The notes under the pieces were generated by a model. The model was given only the letters and a program-made list of their open reading frames with translations. It did not search any database and was not told the DNA's origin. From positions 1 through 64,000 of the forward strand of contig JBAXWB010000015.1 of the NCBI GenBank assembly GCA_037128595.1: a stretch of DNA of 64,000 bases, given 5' to 3'. A program made the translations under genes and the position numbers. This document shows, one piece after another, positions 44,669 to 53,951 of this stretch (the first letter of the stretch is position 1; each line of letters begins with the position of its first letter). Source of the DNA: a bacterium (lineage in GTDB: Bacteria > Verrucomicrobiota > Kiritimatiellia > CAIKKV01 > CAITUY01).

Positions 44669-45934
44669 CTATTCGATGTTCTCCTGTACGGCAGGCTGTG
44701 CGGCGGCCGCTGCTTCGTAGATGGTTTTGGCTGTAGCCTGGTCGAATTCGCCAGTCGCTTCAAGGTCGGCCACTTCCGCGGCCAGAATTCCCTCAATATT
44801 CAGGAATCCGGCCTGAACCAGTTTCTCCGCATTTGCACGCCCGATACCGGGGATAGCGGCCAAGTCGCAAACGGCTTTCGCCACTTTCTCCTCGAACGAA
44901 ATATTGCCTTCATCCTTCTGGACGTCAATTTTCCAACCGGTCAGCTTGGAGGAAAGGCGGACATTCTGCCCGCGTTTGCCAATGGCCAGCGAAAGTTGAT
45001 CCGCTTCCGTGGTGACATGGATGACCCGCGGCTTGTCGGCATCAATCTCAACTTTGGACAGTTTGGCCGGCGAAAGGGCATTGGTGACATAGGTTTTGAT
45101 ATCATCACTGAAGCGGACAATATCGATTTTCTCGCCAGACAGCTCGCGAACGATGTTTTTGACGCGTACGCCGCGCATGCCGACGCAGGCCCCGACGGGA
45201 TCGACCTTGGAGTCACGCGACATAACGGCAATTTTGGTCCGGAACCCGGCTTCGCGGGCAATGCCCTTGATTTCAACCGTATTATCGGCAATTTCAGCCA
45301 CTTCCAGCTGGAATAACCGGCGAAGAAAGTCAGGGTGGCTGCGGGACAGCATGATGCTCGGGCCCGAGGCGTTATCCTGAACGGACAGCACCAGCGCGCG
45401 CACCTGATCGCCCACCTGGTACATTTCCGTGGAAATACGTTCTTTAGCCGAAAGGATGGCTTCCGCTCGTCCGAGATCCACCACGATGTCGTTGCGTTCA
45501 AAGCGGCGGATGGTTCCGCTGACGATATCATTCACCCGGTCCCGGTACTCTTCGAAGACAATATTACGCTCGGCCTGCCGGATTTTCTGCAAAATCGCCT
45601 GTTTGGCGGTTTGGGCGGCAATACGCCCGAAATTTTTCGGAGTGACCTCGATTTCGACGTTGTCGCCAAGCTGGGCATCCGGCTTCACCCGGCGTGCTCC
45701 CTGGAGCGTGATTTCGTCATGAGGATTATCCACCTTTTCGACCACGAGTACCGTGGCGAAAGCCTTGATATCACAGGTCTTACGATCCATGTGGATGCGC
45801 ACGTTTTTGGCGGGCCCCACGCTTTTCCGGGAGGCCGACAACAAGGCACTCTCAACCGTGAGAAACAGCGTCTCCCGGTCAATGCCACGTTCTTTTTCAA
45901 GGTAACTTAATACCGATGATAATTCACCATTCAT
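44669..45934 (-). CDS. nusA: Transcription termination/antitermination factor NusA
   Basis: A 421-residue RNA polymerase-binding factor. Start at ATG 45934 (MNGELSSVLSYLEKERGIDR), preceded by GAGG; the GTG 6 bp upstream is less likely. The N-terminal domain is followed by S1 ('VNDIVSGTIRRFERNDIVVD') and two KH domains ('VDPVGACVGMRGVRVKNIVR', 'LSLAIGKRGQNVRLSSKLTG'). One C-terminal helix-hairpin-helix repeat ('LAAIPGIGRANAEKLVQAGF') ends the protein, so it sits between the short Gram-positive and the long E. coli forms. It is the first gene of a seven-gene operon; rimP and ylxR are absent. Confidence 0.96.
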   Translation of the reverse strand: MNGELSSVLSYLEKERGIDRETLFLTVESALLSASRKSVGPAKNVRIHMDRKTCDIKAFATVLVVEKVDNPHDEITLQGARRVKPDAQLGDNVEIEVTPKNFGRIAAQTAKQAILQKIRQAERNIVFEEYRDRVNDIVSGTIRRFERNDIVVDLGRAEAILSAKERISTEMYQVGDQVRALVLSVQDNASGPSIMLSRSHPDFLRRLFQLEVAEIADNTVEIKGIAREAGFRTKIAVMSRDSKVDPVGACVGMRGVRVKNIVRELSGEKIDIVRFSDDIKTYVTNALSPAKLSKVEIDADKPRVIHVTTEADQLSLAIGKRGQNVRLSSKLTGWKIDVQKDEGNISFEEKVAKAVCDLAAIPGIGRANAEKLVQAGFLNIEGILAAEVADLEATGEFDQATAKTIYEAAAAAQPAVQENIE

Positions 45935-45973
45935 AGTCACACCTCACCACAACTTGGAGACCCTACAATACAT

Positions 45974-45999
45974 AAAAGAGTGGGACGTGCCCACTCTTT
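45974..45999 (-). promoter_or_regulatory. Terminator-like hairpin in the nusA leader (possible attenuator)
   Basis: AAAGAGTGGG / CCCACTCTTT, a 10-bp perfect stem with loop CACGT, followed on the minus strand by TTTTA. It lies between the promoter at 46029-46057 and the nusA start, about 40 bp before the gene. Confidence 0.65.
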
Positions 46000-46028
46000 G
46001 CATAATACCCTTTTCGACAAGCCAGCAG

Positions 46029-46057
46029 AATATAGTCCGGAATACGGCTTGGGTCAA
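46029..46057 (-). promoter_or_regulatory. Sigma-70 promoter of the nusA operon
   Basis: On the minus strand TTGACC (46057-46052), a 17-bp spacer and TATATT (46034-46029). Transcription would begin near 46021, giving a leader of about 90 nt that includes the hairpin at 45974-45999. Confidence 0.75.
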
Positions 46058-46075
46058 GCGATTTGACCAACAGTA

Positions 46076-46107
46076 ATAAAAAAGGCCGAGGTTTGAGCCC
46101 CGGCCTT
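46076..46107 (-). terminator. Intrinsic terminator of the RRM gene
   Basis: AAGGCCGGGG / CCTCGGCCTT stem (one mismatch) with a 6-nt loop and seven Ts on the minus strand, 24 bp after the stop codon. It isolates the RRM gene from the nusA operon. Confidence 0.85.
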
Positions 46108-46131
46108 ATAGCGATCAACGAAACTGGTAGA

Positions 46132-46437
46132 TTACCAGCGGCGTTCGCGGCTCTCGAAGCCACCTTCGCGACGGCCACCGCCGCCACCACCTTCAGCGCG
46201 GGGACGAGCTTCGTTCACCTTCATTTTGCGACCACCCGCATCCTTGTCGTTCAAGGAATCGATTGCGTTCTGGGCGGCAGCGCTGTCAGGCATGACGACG
46301 AAGCCAAACCCTTTTGAACGGCCGGTTTCGCGGTCCTGAATGATGTTGACGGATTCCACAACCCCGTACTGTTCGAACTGAACTTTGAGATCATCCTGAG
46401 TCGTCTGATAAGGCAGATTTCCAACGTAAATATTCAC
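46132..46437 (-). CDS. Small RRM-type RNA-binding protein
   Basis: A 101-residue protein starting at GTG 46437 (V/M-NIYVGNLPYQTTQDDL), with GGAG about 9 bp upstream. RNP2 is IYVGNL and RNP1 is KGFGFVVM, the two RNA-contacting strands of an RRM. The C-terminal tail is Gly/Arg-rich (RPRAEGGGGGGRREGGFESR), as in bacterial cold-shock-type glycine-rich RNA-binding proteins. The long T-rich untranslated leader (46440-46520) would suit cold regulation. It has its own terminator. Confidence 0.92.
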   Translation of the reverse strand: MNIYVGNLPYQTTQDDLKVQFEQYGVVESVNIIQDRETGRSKGFGFVVMPDSAAAQNAIDSLNDKDAGGRKMKVNEARPRAEGGGGGGRREGGFESRERRW

Positions 46438-46660
46438 TTTTCTATACTCCAAAAATAAAAAAACTTTTTCAAAAACACATCTAAAAACAAAACACATCAA
46501 CAAAAACTACTATATTCGGTCACCTTCCTGCCCATTCACCTCCGTAAATCACCAGACCGCATATCGGTCCACAGCGGGAGAACCTACTGCATTCCCCCTT
46601 AACCTGCAACATAAATTACAATTCTGGACAGATGCCGCTCTTCCAAGCAGGATAGGTGAT

Positions 46661-47839
46661 ATGCGAGCGACGGAAACATGGATATCGGACGAACTGGGGT
46701 CCCTAAGGGCGGGGGGCTTGGAGCGGACGCTGGTGGCCTATCCCAATGCCGGGGCGGCCATCAGGGCTGGTTCGGCGTTGCTTTTGAATTTTTCGAGCAA
46801 TGATTATCTCGGCCTGGCCCGGAACCCGGTCGTGCTCGCCGCCGTGGAGGCGGCGGTACGGGGCTATGGGGCCGGGGCGACGGCCTCGCGACTGGTGACC
46901 GGAACGCTGGCGTGTCACGAGGAGCTTGAGTCTCAATTGGCGGCGCTGAAGGGCTATCCGGATGCGCTGGTGTTCGGCAGCGGGTATGCGGCGAATATGG
47001 GCCTGATCAGTGCGTTGGTGGGGCGGGACGATCATGTCTTTATTGACCGGCTGGCTCATGCCAGTCTGGTGGATGCCGCGGTGCTGAGCCGGGCCCATGT
47101 GCACCGGTTTGCGCATAACGACCCTGACGCGTTCCGGAAGGCACTTCACGCCTGTGCCGCCGGGGGGAAGCGCTTGCTGGTGACTGAATCGGTTTTCAGT
47201 ATGGACGGGGATGTTGCCCCGGTAGCCGCCCTGACGGCGGTGGCTGGAGCGGCCGGGGCCATGGTGCTGGTGGATGAGGCGCATGCCACGGGGGTCTTCG
47301 GCCCGGGTGGGGCGGGCGTGATCCGGCAGGCGGGTGTGGAGTCACAGGTGAATTGCTCCATGGGGACGCTGAGTAAGGCCTTGGGCGGCTATGGCGGGTT
47401 TGTGGCCTGTTCCGGGGAGATGCGCCGCTGGCTGATCCATAAGGCGCGGGCCTTCATCTATTCCACGGCGTTGCCCCCCGCCATGGTCGGAGCGGCGCTG
47501 GGTGCGCTGGAGTGCCTTCGTGCTGATCCGGGGATGGGTCGTCGGCTCCTTGACCGGGCGGCCCTGTTCCGGGTGCGTTTGCAGGAGGTCGGGCTGGATA
47601 CCGGTCCTTCCGAAAGCCAGATTATCCCGGTGATGGTGGGCGACAATGACCGGGCGCTCCGGTTGCAGCGTCGCTTGGTGGAGCAGGGGATCCTGGCAGT
47701 GGCTATCCGGCCACCTACCGTTCCCAAGGGCACGGCCCGCTTGCGGCTTTCGGTGAGCCTGGATCATTCTCCCGAGGTATTGAGCCGGGTCGCAGGCCTC
47801 ATTGCCGAGGCCGCACAGCGTGAAGGTGTGATTTCATGA
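46661..47839 (+). CDS. bioF: 8-amino-7-oxononanoate synthase
   Basis: A 392-residue PLP enzyme of biotin synthesis; it condenses pimeloyl-ACP/CoA with alanine. 'NFSSNDYLGLARNPVVLAAV' and 'GYGAGATASRLVTGTLACHE' are alpha-oxoamine synthase signatures, 'VLVDEAHATGVFGPGG' holds Asp205 and His208, and 'GTLSKALGGYGGFVA' holds the PLP Lys239. 'FIYSTALPPAMVGAAL' follows. Tight overlap (4 bp) with bioC downstream supports BioF over other family members. Confidence 0.93.
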   Translation: MRATETWISDELGSLRAGGLERTLVAYPNAGAAIRAGSALLLNFSSNDYLGLARNPVVLAAVEAAVRGYGAGATASRLVTGTLACHEELESQLAALKGYPDALVFGSGYAANMGLISALVGRDDHVFIDRLAHASLVDAAVLSRAHVHRFAHNDPDAFRKALHACAAGGKRLLVTESVFSMDGDVAPVAALTAVAGAAGAMVLVDEAHATGVFGPGGAGVIRQAGVESQVNCSMGTLSKALGGYGGFVACSGEMRRWLIHKARAFIYSTALPPAMVGAALGALECLRADPGMGRRLLDRAALFRVRLQEVGLDTGPSESQIIPVMVGDNDRALRLQRRLVEQGILAVAIRPPTVPKGTARLRLSVSLDHSPEVLSRVAGLIAEAAQREGVIS

Positions 47840-48621
47840 TATCAGTGGCCCGATCATTTTCCCGTGCGGCGCAGACCTATGAGCGGGGTGCCTCCCTGCA
47901 CCGGCATGTGGCGGCCCGCCTGATCGAAACCCTGCCTGAGCCGGGCGGTTTCGGGGCCGGCCGTATTCTTGAGGTGGGCTGCGGCTCCGGCGTCCTGACT
48001 GAGCCACTTCGCCGGCGCTATCCGGACGCCTCACTATGTGTGATCGACGTGGCGGAGGGAATGGTTGCCGCCGTTCGCGAGCGCTGGGGCGAGGATCCCC
48101 GGATGGACTTTGTGGTGGCCGACGTTCGGGAGTTCCTCTCGCCGCAGCCATTTGACCTCATTGTCAGCAGCTCGGCGCTGCATTGGGCGACGCCGCTGGA
48201 GCGGACATTCGGCAATTTGAAGAGGCAACTTTCGTTGGAGGGGCAGTGCTGTGCCGCCCTGATGATTGACGGGACCCTGGGTGAACTTCATGCGTTACGC
48301 CGCCGGGTGGCGCCAGGCAAGATCCCGGCCGGCCGGTTGCCCACGGGGGCGGAAGTGTTGGCGGCGGCGAAGGCCGCCGGGTTGACCGTGGTGACGAGTA
48401 CGGAGGAGTGTATCCAGACCCACTACCATTCCGCCGATGATTTCCTGAGCACCCTGCACGCCCAGGGGTTGACCGGCGGGACCGTGTCACGAGCCGCTGC
48501 ATCGCTTTCCCGGACGGAACTCAAGCGGTTGCGCCGCGAGTATGATGTGGCGTTTCGCGACCAGGGGGATGGCGTCTACGCCAGCTTTGTGGTGCTCTAT
48601 ATGCAGCTCATCGCATCCTGA
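47836..48621 (+). CDS. bioC: Malonyl-ACP O-methyltransferase
   Basis: A 261-residue SAM methyltransferase that masks malonyl-ACP at the start of pimelate synthesis. 'VARSFSRAAQTYERGASLHR' is the typical BioC opening. The SAM site 'ILEVGCGSGVLTEPL' is at about 44-58, then 'CVIDVAEGMV', 'DFVVADVREF' and 'FDLIVSSSALHWA'. It overlaps bioF by 4 bp. No bioA, bioD or bioB is in the window. Confidence 0.9.
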   Translation: MISVARSFSRAAQTYERGASLHRHVAARLIETLPEPGGFGAGRILEVGCGSGVLTEPLRRRYPDASLCVIDVAEGMVAAVRERWGEDPRMDFVVADVREFLSPQPFDLIVSSSALHWATPLERTFGNLKRQLSLEGQCCAALMIDGTLGELHALRRRVAPGKIPAGRLPTGAEVLAAAKAAGLTVVTSTEECIQTHYHSADDFLSTLHAQGLTGGTVSRAAASLSRTELKRLRREYDVAFRDQGDGVYASFVVLYMQLIAS

Positions 48622-48631
48622 TGATCTGAAC

Positions 48632-48716
48632 TGTGGGAGGGGCGCTACGCGCCGCGACTCTGGCGCTCCCAGACATTCAGAATGAGCCTGTCGCGGCGCA
48701 TAGCGCCCCTCCCACA
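48632..48716. repeat. REP-like palindrome, copy 1 (85 bp)
   Basis: Arms of 27 bp starting TGTGGGAGGGGCGCTACGCG and ending in its complement TAGCGCCCCTCCCACA, with a 31-bp centre. The left arm differs from the other copies by C for T in GCTACGC. It sits between bioC and a small gene. Confidence 0.9.
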
Positions 48717-48729
48717 AGCTCCGAGTCGC

Positions 48730-49044
48730 ATGAATGAGAACCCGGAAAAAGGATGTGGGGCGAATCATTTTGCGATTTCGGACATCCAGTCCGACGGCTA
48801 TGCGGATGTGGTCGTCCTGTTCCGGGATCAAGATGTGGCCGCGTTGCTACCCTCCGCTGTGGATGGGGAAGTGGTGGGACTTGAGCTGACCGGAGCCTTG
48901 AAGGATGGGACACTGATCACCGGTTCCGACAACATTACAGTACAGGTTAAGAAAGACCGGAAGCACGAGAAACACGAGAAGCAGGACAAGGATAAAGATA
49001 GCGATCGGGATCAGAAGAAAGATGGCGAGAAAGGGCGCAAATAG
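48730..49044 (+). CDS. Small hypothetical protein with highly charged tail
   Basis: About 104 residues from the ATG at 48730; an upstream ATG at 48682 lies inside the REP element and is not used here. The N-terminal 70 residues look globular (HFAISDIQSDGYADVVVLFR ... VVGLELTGALKDGTLITGSD). 'GTLITGSDNITVQVKK' vaguely recalls a small beta-barrel such as TOBE. The last 35 residues are almost all Lys, Asp, Glu, His and Arg. Not recognised. Confidence 0.5.
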   Translation: MNENPEKGCGANHFAISDIQSDGYADVVVLFRDQDVAALLPSAVDGEVVGLELTGALKDGTLITGSDNITVQVKKDRKHEKHEKQDKDKDSDRDQKKDGEKGRK

Positions 49045-49069
49045 TTCAGCCCATTACGGCAAGGGGTTG

Positions 49070-49121
49070 TTGGTTATTTGTTAGGGGACATTAAGAGGTT
49101 TCCCGGATAACAAATAACCAA
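49070..49121. repeat. 14-bp perfect inverted repeat between convergent genes
   Basis: TTGGTTATTTGTTA (49070-49083) and TAACAAATAACCAA (49108-49121) with a 24-nt loop. It lies between the charged-tail gene and the end of purL and may act as a weak bidirectional terminator. Confidence 0.7.
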
Positions 49122-49129
49122 TACCCATT

Positions 49130-52100
49130 TTATGCCCCCACGAACGACCGGGCATTCTGGAACATCCGTAGCCAGGGGCCTTCCTCGCCTTTAAACAGAC
49201 CCTGCGGCTTCCAGGACAACTGCACCGAGCGGAAGGCCCGCTCCGGGTGGGGCATCATGATGGTGACGCGTCCATCCAGGGTGGTCACTCCGGTTAAACC
49301 GCCCAGTGATCCGTTCGGGTTAAGGGGATAGATCTCCGTCGGCCGGCCGTAATGATCCACAAAGCGGAGCGCGGCCAGATTCCGCGAGACGATCTCAGCC
49401 GCTGAGCCGGTTCGTTCGAAGTTGGTGAAGCCTTCGCCGTGGGCGACTGGAATGGGGATACGGGAGCCGGCCATTCCCTTCAGCAGGATGGAGGGGGACG
49501 ACTGAATTTCGAGCGTGGCGAAGCGGGCCTCAAATTGCTCAACTTTATTGCGGGTGAAGCGCGGCCAGGCTTCAGCACCGGGAATGATGTCCTTAAGCAG
49601 CGAGACCATCTGGCAACCATTGCAGACGCCCAGCGTAAAGGAGTCAGGCCGCTGGAAGAAGGTCTGGAACATATCGCGCAACCGCTCGTTGAACAGAATG
49701 CTACGCGCCCAGCCCGCCCCGGCGCCTAGAACGTCGCCATAGGAGAACCCGCCGCAAGCCACTAATCCGGAGAAATTGGCCAGGTTGATGCGATTGGACA
49801 GCAGGTCCGTCATGTGGACGTCCACGCTGGTGAAGCCCGCCCGCTCGAACGCGGCCGCCATCTCAATATGGCCATTGATGCCCTGTTCCCGCAGGATCGC
49901 CATCTTAGGGCGGTTCCCGCCGATCGCGAACGGCTGGCAGGGATCGTAGGTGAGTTTGAAGGAGAGGCCGGGATCGGCTTCATCCTTCAGCGCATCCAAT
50001 TCCTGTTGGGCACATTCGGCGTTGTCGCGGCGTGATTGCATCTCATAGGTCAATTCCGACCAGATGTGCTTGAGACCAAGGACCTTCCCCTGATAGATGT
50101 TGGCGTCACTCATCTGGATAGTAAGCGATTGATCCGCCACGGGACTGCCCAGAATAAAGGCGAGGCCCCCGAGGTCATGTCGCTTGAGCACCTCATTGAC
50201 CTCGGCAATATTCTGGTCGGATACCTGGATGACGGCCCCGAGTTCCTCGGAAAACAAAATGGACAGAGGTTCATCCCCGAGTTCGTCGATCTGGATCCGT
50301 AGCCCCTGATGAGCCCCGAAGGCCATTTCCGCCAGGGTGGCAAACAATCCGCCATCGGAGCGGTCGTGGTAGGCGAGCAACAGGTTGGTCTGGACCAGTT
50401 CCTGCATCGCTGCGTAGAAATTGACCAGATCCGCAGGGCAGTCCAGATCAGGCGGGGTAGCACCCACTTGGTTGTAAACCTGGGCCAGGGCCGAGGCGCC
50501 CAGCCGGTTCCGGCCTTTGCCGAGATCCAGCAGGATCAGCACCGAGTCGGCGACCGGCTTGAGTTCGGCGGTAACCGTTTTGCGGACATCCTGCACAGGG
50601 GAGAAGGCGCTGACCACCAGGCTGAGGGGGGCCACCTGTTTCTCGGATTTTCCCTTGGAATCCTGCCAGGTCGTGCGCATGGAGAGCGAATCCTTACCCA
50701 CCGGGATGGAAATCCCGAGTGCCGGGCACAGTTCCAGGCCCACGGCCCGGACGGTATCAAACAGGGCGGCATCTTCGCCTGCTTCACCACAGGCGCACAT
50801 CCAGTTGGCGGAGAGCTTCACATTCCCGATGGGGCCGGTGAGGGCGCCCGCCATGTTAGTCAGGGCTTCGCCCACCGCCATGCGGCCCGAGGCGGGCGCA
50901 TTGAGCAGGGCAATGGGGGTGCGTTCGCCCATGGACATGGCTTCGCCGACATAGCCGTCAAACATGGCGGCGGTCACGGCGGCATCGGCAATGGGGGTCT
51001 GATAGGGGCCCGTCATCTGGTCGCGGGTGACCATTCCCGTCACGGAGCGGTCGGTGATGGTGATCAGAAAGGTTTTGTTGGCCACGGAGGGCAGGCGGAG
51101 AATCCGTTCGGCGGCTTCACTGACGTCAATGCCCGAGAGATCCAGTTCGGCATGGGTTTCCGGCCGGTGGCGGACGTCCCGCAGCATTTTCGGGGGCTTG
51201 CCGAAGATGACCTGCAGGTCAATATCAATGGAATTATTTTTGAAATGGGAATCGTGGAGCACCAGCCGCTTGTCGGCGGTGGCCAGTCCGATGACAGCGG
51301 CGGGACAGCGTTCACGCCGGCAGAGGGCCATGAAGCCATCCAGGTTTTCCGGCGCCACGGCCAGCACATAGCGCTCCTGCGCCTCGCAACACCAGATTTC
51401 CATCGGGCTCATGGAGAGCTCCTCGTTGTGGATCTTGCGGAGTTCAAACCGGCCGCCTGTCTCGGAGACGAGTTCGGGGCAGCCATTGGAGAGGCCGCCC
51501 GCGCCGATATCATGAATGCTCACGATCGGATTGGCCTCATTCAGGGCGATACAGGAGTTGATGACTTCCTGGCAGCGGCGTTGGATTTCGGCGTTATCGC
51601 GTTGCACCGAGTCAAAGTCCAGATTCTCCGCGTTGCTGCCACTGCCCATGGAGGAGGCGGCGCCGCCGCCCAGTCCGATGCGCAAGGCCGGGCCCCCGAG
51701 CTGGATGATATGGGTGCCGGTGTGGATCGGCTTTTTCAGCACGTGCTGCCGCTTGATATTACCCAGGCCGCCCGCCACCATAATGGGCTTGTGATAGCCG
51801 CGGTCCCGCTCATTGTGGCGGTGTTCATACGTCCGGAAAATGCCGGTCAGCTGGGGCCGTCCGAATTCATTGCCAAACCGGGCACCACCCAGGGGGCCTT
51901 CGGTCATGATTTCCAGCGGGGTCGCGAGGCGGCCGGGGAATTCAGCGTGGTCTTTTTCCCAGGGCATCACAAAGCCGGGAATGCGCAGATTGGAGACGAA
52001 GAAGGCCGACAGGCCGGCTTTCGGGCGTCCGCCAATACCGGTGGCGCCCTCATCCCGGATTTCGCCCCCTACTCCCGTGGCCGCCCCGGGATAGGGTGAA

Positions 52101-53023
52101 ATGGCCGTCGGATGATTATGGGTCTCGACCTTGATCAGGATATCGATCTGCTCGGGCAGTCCACCGTAGTGATTCGACCCGCTGGGATGGACTTCGTACC
52201 AATTGCCCGGGAAGCCTTCCATGACGGCCGAGTTGTCCTCGTAGGCCACCAACGTGCCCTGCGGGTGGAGCTGGTGGGTATTGCGGATCATGTCGAACAA
52301 GCTGGTGGTTTGCGGCTGGCCGTCAATAATCCAGTCGGCTTTGAAGATCTTGTGGCGGCAATGTTCGGAGTTCACCTGCCCGAACATGACCAGTTCCACA
52401 TCCGTCGGGTTGCGTTTGATTTTGGAGTACACGCTGAAAAGGTACTGGACTTCGTCATCCGACAGGGCCAGGCCGAGGGTGGTGTTGGCGGCCTGAAGCG
52501 CCGGGAGCCCGCCGCCGAGAATATCGATGGTGACCAGCGCGGCCGGGGGAATATGGCTGAAGATATCCGAGAGGTCGTTGTAGAGGCCTTCGGTCATGCG
52601 GTCATGAAAGAGATGGAGGGCCGGCTTCAATTTGGCTAACGACGCGTAACTGCCGTCTTTCAGGCGGACATGGAACAGAATGCCGCGTTCCACCCGTTGC
52701 ACCTCGGCCAGTCCGCAGTTGTGGAAGATATCAATGGCCTTGGAGGCCCAGGGCGACAAGGTCCCTTTGCGGGGCGTCACGAAAAAGCCGTCAGCGGTGG
52801 TGGCGGGAATGCGGCAATCGGTATCCAGCAACGCGGCCACGCGGGGCCAGAGTTCAGCGGTGAACTGGGGGGTGGTTTCCACGAGGGTGACGGCCACGGC
52901 CTCGATGGAGGTGATGGCGCAGGCGGGAAGTTCCGCGGCGAGGTCACGGGTGAGCTGGTGGCTGCGGAAGGCCGAGAACACCGGCCCGCCCTTGAAGATG
53001 TGCAGATTATGTGGAATGGTCAT
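49130..53023 (-). CDS. purL: Phosphoribosylformylglycinamidine synthase, single-chain form
   Basis: A 1297-residue cytoplasmic enzyme of purine synthesis (FGAR + Gln + ATP to FGAM). It has the proteobacterial-type long layout: N-terminal PurS-like part, '[20 protein letters not shown]', two AIRS-like halves ('[20 protein letters not shown]', '[20 protein letters not shown]') and a C-terminal glutaminase with nucleophile Cys in '[15 protein letters not shown]' and His/Glu in '[20 protein letters not shown]'. Its start overlaps the cysE stop (ATGA), so it is cotranscribed with metXW and cysE, an unusual partnership. Confidence 0.96.
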   Translation of the reverse strand: MTIPHNLHIFKGGPVFSAFRSHQLTRDLAAELPACAITSIEAVAVTLVETTPQFTAELWPRVAALLDTDCRIPATTADGFFVTPRKGTLSPWASKAIDIFHNCGLAEVQRVERGILFHVRLKDGSYASLAKLKPALHLFHDRMTEGLYNDLSDIFSHIPPAALVTIDILGGGLPALQAANTTLGLALSDDEVQYLFSVYSKIKRNPTDVELVMFGQVNSEHCRHKIFKADWIIDGQPQTTSLFDMIRNTHQLHPQGTLVAYEDNSAVMEGFPGNWYEVHPSGSNHYGGLPEQIDILIKVETHNHPTAISPYPGAATGVGGEIRDEGATGIGGRPKAGLSAFFVSNLRIPGFVMPWEKDHAEFPGRLATPLEIMTEGPLGGARFGNEFGRPQLTGIFRTYEHRHNERDRGYHKPIMVAGGLGNIKRQHVLKKPIHTGTHIIQLGGPALRIGLGGGAASSMGSGSNAENLDFDSVQRDNAEIQRRCQEVINSCIALNEANPIVSIHDIGAGGLSNGCPELVSETGGRFELRKIHNEELSMSPMEIWCCEAQERYVLAVAPENLDGFMALCRRERCPAAVIGLATADKRLVLHDSHFKNNSIDIDLQVIFGKPPKMLRDVRHRPETHAELDLSGIDVSEAAERILRLPSVANKTFLITITDRSVTGMVTRDQMTGPYQTPIADAAVTAAMFDGYVGEAMSMGERTPIALLNAPASGRMAVGEALTNMAGALTGPIGNVKLSANWMCACGEAGEDAALFDTVRAVGLELCPALGISIPVGKDSLSMRTTWQDSKGKSEKQVAPLSLVVSAFSPVQDVRKTVTAELKPVADSVLILLDLGKGRNRLGASALAQVYNQVGATPPDLDCPADLVNFYAAMQELVQTNLLLAYHDRSDGGLFATLAEMAFGAHQGLRIQIDELGDEPLSILFSEELGAVIQVSDQNIAEVNEVLKRHDLGGLAFILGSPVADQSLTIQMSDANIYQGKVLGLKHIWSELTYEMQSRRDNAECAQQELDALKDEADPGLSFKLTYDPCQPFAIGGNRPKMAILREQGINGHIEMAAAFERAGFTSVDVHMTDLLSNRINLANFSGLVACGGFSYGDVLGAGAGWARSILFNERLRDMFQTFFQRPDSFTLGVCNGCQMVSLLKDIIPGAEAWPRFTRNKVEQFEARFATLEIQSSPSILLKGMAGSRIPIPVAHGEGFTNFERTGSAAEIVSRNLAALRFVDHYGRPTEIYPLNPNGSLGGLTGVTTLDGRVTIMMPHPERAFRSVQLSWKPQGLFKGEEGPWLRMFQNARSFVGA

Positions 53024-53949
53024 TTGTGAGACTCTTTGCTGGTGATGAGCGGTTTGGGTTGCTGGTTGTAGACTTTCGAGTGGGGGGGGACTGAATGGGT
53101 GAGCCAGACATTTCCGCCAATCTCCGAGCCGGCTCCAATGGTGGTCTCCCCGCCCAGGATGGTGGCGCCGGCATAGATGGTCACATCGTCTTCCACATGG
53201 GGATGCCGCTTGATTCCCTTGATCGGGTGGCCGTCCTTATCCTTGGGGAAGCTGAGCGCGCCCAGGGTGACGCCCTGATAGAGTTTGACGTTCTTGCCGA
53301 GGGTGCTGGTCTCGCCGATCACCACGCCGGTGCCGTGATCGATAAAGAAGCCGGGGCCGATCTGGGCCCCGGGATGAATATCGATTCCGGTTTGGGAATG
53401 GGCATGCTCGGTCATGATGCGGGGAATCAGCGGCACCTGGGCCTGATAGAGAATATGCGCGATCCGCTGAACCATGATCGCCTGCAGGCCGGGATAGCTC
53501 ATCACCACTTCCATGATGGAGCGGGCGGCGGGGTCCCCTTCATAGGCCGCCACGATATCCAGTTGCAGCGTTTTCTTGAGACCTTCCAGGGCGTTCATCA
53601 ACTCCTTGACGGCGGCGGCGGCCTTTGCCGGGCAATCACCGCAGTCATTGCACTTCTCGAACAGGCACTGGTACCGGAACGCATGGTCGATCTGTTCGTA
53701 CAGGTTGGTGCTCACGGAGAGGAGTTTGGTGGAGATGAAGTCGCAGAGCTGTTTGGGCGGCATGGGTTCGCGGCCATGGCAGCCGGGGAAGAGGATGGCA
53801 ATCAGGTCGTCGAGCGCCTGGTAAATGGCCTGGCGACCGGCCAGGTGAAAGCCGCGGGTGGCGTTGGAGGCCGAGGAGCAGGACTCGCAGGAGCAGAGAC
53901 TTTCCGCAAGTGATTTCAGATCAGTGGCAGTGAGGGGGGGTGTGTTCAT
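53020..53949 (-). CDS. cysE: Serine O-acetyltransferase with Cys-rich N-terminus
   Basis: A 309-residue enzyme making O-acetylserine for cysteine synthesis. Start chosen at 53949 ([19 protein letters not shown]), 2 bp after the metXW stop. The C-terminal left-handed beta-helix has hexapeptide repeats ('[20 protein letters not shown]', '[20 protein letters not shown]', '[20 protein letters not shown]'). The N-terminal half contains CSCESC and, later, C-x2-C-x2-C (CNDCGDC). These Cys clusters are not in E. coli CysE and could bind a metal; EpsC/plant-type long forms exist. It overlaps purL by 4 bp. Confidence 0.9.
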   Translation of the reverse strand: MNTPPLTATDLKSLAESLCSCESCSSASNATRGFHLAGRQAIYQALDDLIAILFPGCHGREPMPPKQLCDFISTKLLSVSTNLYEQIDHAFRYQCLFEKCNDCGDCPAKAAAAVKELMNALEGLKKTLQLDIVAAYEGDPAARSIMEVVMSYPGLQAIMVQRIAHILYQAQVPLIPRIMTEHAHSQTGIDIHPGAQIGPGFFIDHGTGVVIGETSTLGKNVKLYQGVTLGALSFPKDKDGHPIKGIKRHPHVEDDVTIYAGATILGGETTIGAGSEIGGNVWLTHSVPPHSKVYNQQPKPLITSKESHK

Positions 53950-53951
53950 AA

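Noticed and set aside
48682-48730. Upstream start for the charged-tail protein
   Set aside because: The extra 16 residues are encoded by the right arm of REP copy 1; the ATG at 48730 is more likely.
50309-52099. 596-residue frame antisense to purL
   Set aside because: Shadow of GC-rich codons in purL: repeated Gly/His/Gln runs, no motifs, no ribosome site.
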